Notes under the pieces: generated by a model
Database searches by the model: none
What the model was told of the DNA's origin: nothing
The model's input: only the letters and a program-made list of their open reading frames with translations
In this document: one piece after another, positions 48,844 through 52,362 of the stretch
Layout of the letters: each line of letters begins with the position of its first letter
How positions within the stretch are numbered: position 1 is the first letter of the stretch
Translations under genes and position numbers: made by a program
Origin: Prevotellaceae bacterium
Lineage (GTDB): Bacteria > Bacteroidota > Bacteroidia > Bacteroidales > Bacteroidaceae
NCBI GenBank assembly: GCA_021153165.1
Contig: JAGKTZ010000005.1
Coordinates: forward strand, 1-52,362
Direction of reading: 5' to 3'
Length of the DNA stretch: 52,362 nt

Positions 48844-50784
48844 ATGTATCTGTTTTCACACTTATCAAGGGTCAGACGCTACGCCACCACGTTGGCGTTG
48901 ATTTTCGTCTCACTTCATCTGCTCGCCATGCCGATAGATTCCATCACGGCCAGACGTCGGGCACTGGCGCAGTGGGAAAAGATGCAACAGGCGGGAGGAC
49001 ACATGCAGCGCAGTAATAGTCGTGACGAGGGGCTCAGACTGGCGACGCACGATGGTTCATCCTATCTCTTCAAGCATACTGATGGCGCTTTCATCCTAAC
49101 GGCAGCAAACGACGCACAGCCCGATATACTGGGCTATGGTTATTGTCGTAACGAGGAAATACCGGCTGCGCTAAAAATATTCAGACAGACGCTGAAATAT
49201 GTCAAGCAACAAGGCAACAAGGCTACATCTGCATCCTACACCCCAACGGGGCCTTTGCTCACAACAGTACGCCATCAGAAGGCGCCGTATAACAATTATT
49301 GTCCACACTATACTTATGACGATGGCACAACGAGTAGTGAGCGCTGCGTGGTAGGTTGTGTAGCCACGGCGTTGGAAGAGGTGCTTACTTATTATCGCCG
49401 CGAATACGTACTGGCGGATACTTTGCACGGCTGGAGCACTGCGCACTACACCATTCTATCTATGCTGCCTGGCGAGAGGGTGAACAGTCGACTCATCCTT
49501 GACAATTATGACACAGGGGAGGCTACGCCAGAAGAAATCGACGCCGTGGCGAAATTGTCCCTGATGTGCGGCATAGCAGCCAGGATGAACTGGGGACCTA
49601 ATGAAAGCGGCGCTCGCGTGAGTCGTTTGGTCGAACCGCTCAGACGTGCTTTTGCCCTGCCCTATGTGCACTATGCGGACAGCTACAAGTATTCTCCTGA
49701 AGATTGGACGGCGATGATTCGTGCCGAAATTTATGCTGGCAGGCCTATACTCTATGCTGGTTACACGGGCAGCATGTCTGGTCACGCCTTTGTCCTGGAT
49801 GGTATCGACGAAAGCGGATTTTATCACGTCAACTGGGGATATGGTGGCAACTATGACGGCTACTTTCGATTGGATTTGCTTAATTTTGCTGAATCACAAT
49901 ACGACCTCGGTCAATCTGGAATAGACGAAGGTTTCTTTTGCAACCAGGAAGCATTATTTATCTGCCCTGATGTAGTGGACAATGCCTTGCCTGATACGTT
50001 GGCAAGAACGGGGCGCGAGATCCAGGTCTTGGAAGTCACTCCCCTATTCCCACCCGAGACAAAAAAGATGACACCTATCCAGTGCATCATCAAAAATACG
50101 AGCAACTATCCTTTGACTACGCCTTTCGAATATTTCACCCACGCTGTCACAGATACGGTGCGCTTCGAAGGGGCCGACTTTGTGGCGCTCAGTGGTGCAA
50201 CGTTGTTACCACAAGCAGTGGATACGTGCATCATCCATGCTACTTTCAGCGAGACGGGCGAACGGCTATTTTGCATTTCACCTGATGATGTAGAAATACT
50301 ATGGGAACAACCGCTCACGGTACAAGACGGCGTTGCTGCACAGATAGAGTTTGATCGTCCGCAGATAGACTTCCCGGCAGCGGGAACTACTCGCGTAGAC
50401 ATTACCTACCGCAATCTTTCCACAGAAGCACGCGCTGGGCAACGACTGATAGCCGAAGTCGTCGAAGGTATCTATAATGGCACACAGGAGGGTACACGCC
50501 ACACGCAAAAAATATACACCCAGCCCAGCGCAGAAGAGACGGCAACGTTTCTATTCAACGGTTTGACCACCGGACAAACCTACACTTTGCTCTTGCGTAG
50601 TCCCTGGAAGATACAACATTCCATCAAGTTCATACAAGGTGTGGATGCAGCCATCTCTTCCCCTACTCTTGTGCCCAATGACTCAAATACAGTGTGGTAT
50701 TCCCCAGATGGCAAACGATTACCTCGGCGCCCTGAACACGGCATAGCTGTGAGCAAAGACAGAAAGGTTTGGTTCAAAAAATAA
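48844..50784 (+). CDS. C10 family (streptopain-like) cysteine peptidase, secreted
   Basis: 646 aa. An N-terminal hydrophobic segment (ATTLALIFVSLHLLA) serves as signal peptide. A propeptide follows, then the catalytic domain with C172 (VVGCVATALEEVLTYY) and H314 (MSGHAFVLDGI), and YHVNWGYGGNYDGYFRLD as the family Trp/Gly-rich block. The C-terminal half holds beta-rich domains and ends YSPDGKRLPRRPEHGIAVSK, a tail resembling type IX sorting domains. Related enzymes are periodontain and interpain of oral Bacteroidales. Probably cotranscribed with cls. Confidence 0.92.
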   Translation: MYLFSHLSRVRRYATTLALIFVSLHLLAMPIDSITARRRALAQWEKMQQAGGHMQRSNSRDEGLRLATHDGSSYLFKHTDGAFILTAANDAQPDILGYGYCRNEEIPAALKIFRQTLKYVKQQGNKATSASYTPTGPLLTTVRHQKAPYNNYCPHYTYDDGTTSSERCVVGCVATALEEVLTYYRREYVLADTLHGWSTAHYTILSMLPGERVNSRLILDNYDTGEATPEEIDAVAKLSLMCGIAARMNWGPNESGARVSRLVEPLRRAFALPYVHYADSYKYSPEDWTAMIRAEIYAGRPILYAGYTGSMSGHAFVLDGIDESGFYHVNWGYGGNYDGYFRLDLLNFAESQYDLGQSGIDEGFFCNQEALFICPDVVDNALPDTLARTGREIQVLEVTPLFPPETKKMTPIQCIIKNTSNYPLTTPFEYFTHAVTDTVRFEGADFVALSGATLLPQAVDTCIIHATFSETGERLFCISPDDVEILWEQPLTVQDGVAAQIEFDRPQIDFPAAGTTRVDITYRNLSTEARAGQRLIAEVVEGIYNGTQEGTRHTQKIYTQPSAEETATFLFNGLTTGQTYTLLLRSPWKIQHSIKFIQGVDAAISSPTLVPNDSNTVWYSPDGKRLPRRPEHGIAVSKDRKVWFKK

Positions 50785-50844
50785 AGGGTTAGAATTCTAC
50801 CACCTATCGCATTTATAATAATAAAAACTTAAAACCTATATAAT

Positions 50845-52200
50845 ATGAATATCAAAAGTTACATTCAGGAGAATGAATCTCGTTTCTTAGACGAGCTATT
50901 CAGTTTGATGCGCATCCCTAGTATTAGCGCATTGCCCGAACACAAAGAAGACATGCATCGTTGTGCAAAGCGCTGGTGCGAATTACTGATGGAAGCAGGT
51001 GTGGATTCGTGCGAAGTAATTCCCACCGAGGGACACCCCATCGTTTATGCAGAGAAAAAGGTCCCCGGAGCGAATCGCACCATCCTAGTGTACAGCCACT
51101 ACGACGTAATGCCAGCAGAACCACTGGAGCTGTGGAACACCTCACCCTTTGAGCCCGTCGTAAAAGATGAACGTATCTGGGGCCGTGGTGCTGATGACGA
51201 CAAAGGACAAGCCATGATCCAGGTCAAAGCCTTTGAATATTTGGTACGCCATGATTTGTTGAAGTGCAATGTCAAGTTCGTGTTTGAAGGAGAAGAGGAA
51301 ATAGGTTCGCCCAACCTTGGCGCCTTTCTCGCAGCTCATAAAGAACGTCTAGCATGCGACGCTATTTTTGTATCAGACACAAGTATGCTTTCAGCAGAAC
51401 TCCCCTCTCTCACCACAGGTCTACGCGGTTTGGCCTATTGGGAAGTAGAGGTGACAGGTCCTAACCGAGACTTACACTCTGGTCACTTTGGCGGTGCAGT
51501 AGCCAACCCCATCAACGTACTTTGTCAAATGATGGCGCGCATCACCGACGAGAATGGCCGCATCACTATGCCAGGCTTTTATGACGACGTTGAAGAATTG
51601 TCAGCAGAAGAGCGCGAAATGCTTCAATCAATACCTTTCGACGAAGCAAAATACATGGAGGCTATAAATGTGAAAGCATTGAGCGGAGAAAGTGGATATT
51701 CAACACTCGAGCGCAACGCATGCCGTCCATCATTCGACATCTGCGGTATATGGGGTGGATATACAGGACAAGGTTCTAAGACCGTGTTGCCATCCGTCGC
51801 TTATGCGAAGATTTCTTGTCGCCTCGTTCCACATCAACAGCACGAGAAAATTTCACAAATGATGACAGACTACCTACAAAGTCTGGCCCCAGACAGCGTA
51901 CGTGTGAAAGTGACACCAATGCATGGCGGACAGGGTTATGTATGTCCTATCACTTTGCCAGAATATCAAGCTGCTGAGCACGGATTCGAGACCGCCTTTG
52001 GTCGCCGTCCTTTGGCAGTACGCCGCGGTGGCAGTATTCCTATCATTAGCGACTTCGAGCGCGTATTGGGCGTAAAGACTGTGCTCATGGGCTTTGGTTT
52101 GGAAAGCGATGCTATTCACTCGCCCAACGAAAACTTCCGCTTAGATATTTTCCGCAAGGGTATTGAAGCTGTGGTAGAGACACTCAAAGAAATCCAATAA
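50845..52200 (+). CDS. M20 family metallopeptidase (dipeptidase)
   Basis: 451 aa, cytosolic. Zn ligands are recognisable as H in VYSHYDVMPAEP, D in WGRGADDDKGQ, E-E in FEGEEEIGSPN and D in IFVSDTSM, plus the late IHSPNENF His. DLHSGHFGGAVANP is the dimerisation/substrate block. It matches the carnosinase/CPG2-like dipeptidases, which hydrolyse short peptides. No signal peptide. Last complete gene of the window. Confidence 0.93.
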   Translation: MNIKSYIQENESRFLDELFSLMRIPSISALPEHKEDMHRCAKRWCELLMEAGVDSCEVIPTEGHPIVYAEKKVPGANRTILVYSHYDVMPAEPLELWNTSPFEPVVKDERIWGRGADDDKGQAMIQVKAFEYLVRHDLLKCNVKFVFEGEEEIGSPNLGAFLAAHKERLACDAIFVSDTSMLSAELPSLTTGLRGLAYWEVEVTGPNRDLHSGHFGGAVANPINVLCQMMARITDENGRITMPGFYDDVEELSAEEREMLQSIPFDEAKYMEAINVKALSGESGYSTLERNACRPSFDICGIWGGYTGQGSKTVLPSVAYAKISCRLVPHQQHEKISQMMTDYLQSLAPDSVRVKVTPMHGGQGYVCPITLPEYQAAEHGFETAFGRRPLAVRRGGSIPIISDFERVLGVKTVLMGFGLESDAIHSPNENFRLDIFRKGIEAVVETLKEIQ

Positions 52201-52268
52201 GGAATGATTTGATTTCAATAGGAATAGTTTTAATCATGATACAACAGCATGATACTTCTATTGAGGCG

Positions 52269-52329
52269 TATGGGTCAAATTGCAGGATAACATTCACATA
52301 GTATGGTTCTATGGGTCAAATTGCAGGAT
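52269..52329. repeat. Two 20-bp direct repeats near the right edge
   Basis: TATGGGTCAAATTGCAGGAT occurs at 52269-52288 and again at 52310-52329, 41 bp apart, with different intervening sequence. The window ends 33 bp later, so I cannot tell whether it is the start of a longer array. Nothing else is seen after the M20 gene. Confidence 0.7.
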
Positions 52330-52362
52330 GGAATTTCAGGTATATGTTTTGATGTTTTTTTA

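Noticed and set aside
52269..52329. Possible CRISPR array at the right edge
   Set aside because: Only two 20-bp copies with one 21-bp spacer, no palindromic repeat and no cas genes in view.
1..52362. tRNA, rRNA, tmRNA or other standard RNA genes
   Set aside because: No T-loop-like GGTTCGAATC motif or rRNA signature was found by eye on either strand; short elements could be missed.
1..52362. Prophage, integron or insertion-sequence genes
   Set aside because: No integrase, transposase or phage structural gene is present; repeats seen are non-coding.

Overview
The window is a chromosomal segment of a Bacteroidota bacterium, most likely order Bacteroidales and close to Prevotellaceae. The evidence is the type IX secretion gene porQ next to cmk and ispH (an order I recall from Porphyromonas), an exbB-exbD-exbD-tonB-pstS-TPR cluster, a succinylornithine-type carbamoyltransferase, a C10 peptidase, FISUMP-type surface proteins, and promoters of the Bacteroidetes form TTTG-N19/20-TAnnTTTG instead of E. 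coli -35/-10 boxes. No phage, transposase, CRISPR array, tRNA or rRNA gene is visible.

Layout: 1-3.5 kb (minus) holds pfkA (cut by the window edge), ispH, cmk and porQ. 3.6-6.3 kb (plus) holds a second TonB-like protein, a polyprenyl synthetase and a TatD nuclease. 6.4-11.0 kb (minus) holds thiL, an ATP-grasp-like protein, an MBL hydrolase, rsmG and an omega-amidase-like hydrolase. 11.0-11.9 kb is non-coding, with an 84-bp tandem hairpin repeat and other structured DNA. 11.9-15.8 kb (minus) holds rmlB, rmlD and a GH109-like oxidoreductase. 16-21.9 kb (minus) is the energy-transduction cluster. 22.4-29.3 kb (minus) holds mrp, trmB, xseB, xseA, a subtilase, mnmA and FISUMP protein 1. 29.9-34.3 kb (minus) holds a nitroreductase, an FMN/4Fe-4S membrane protein, aroB, a thioesterase and FISUMP protein 2. 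34.5-39.0 kb (plus) is a Phe/Tyr biosynthesis operon with a leader region. 39.1-43.0 kb holds a TlpA-like lipoprotein (minus), argF' (plus), then rsmD, a DUF3822 protein and a 58-aa DUF4250 protein (minus). 43.1-52.2 kb holds a GH16 enzyme, a barrel-like hypothetical protein (minus), cardiolipin synthase, a C10 peptidase and an M20 peptidase.

The strongest regulatory observation is upstream of the Phe/Tyr operon (pheA, aminotransferase, DAHP synthase-chorismate mutase, tyrA). A near-perfect promoter is followed by a 24-codon leader ORF with eight Phe/Tyr codons in nine, then by a terminator hairpin and a competing antiterminator pairing. This is the architecture of ribosome-mediated transcription attenuation.

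The second notable theme is non-coding repeats. Five intergenic loci carry an AT-rich dispersed family built from GGTCTAACC/GGTTAGACC words, poly-T runs and a GCGCGAAATTTTC core. There is also the 84-bp tandem repeat, in which every unit carries a hairpin and a -7-like TATCTTTG, and several stretches of degenerate word-like repeats, one type apparently lying inside a coding sequence. PorQ, the GH16 enzyme and the C10 peptidase together suggest a type IX secretion system with two candidate cargo proteins in the same window.
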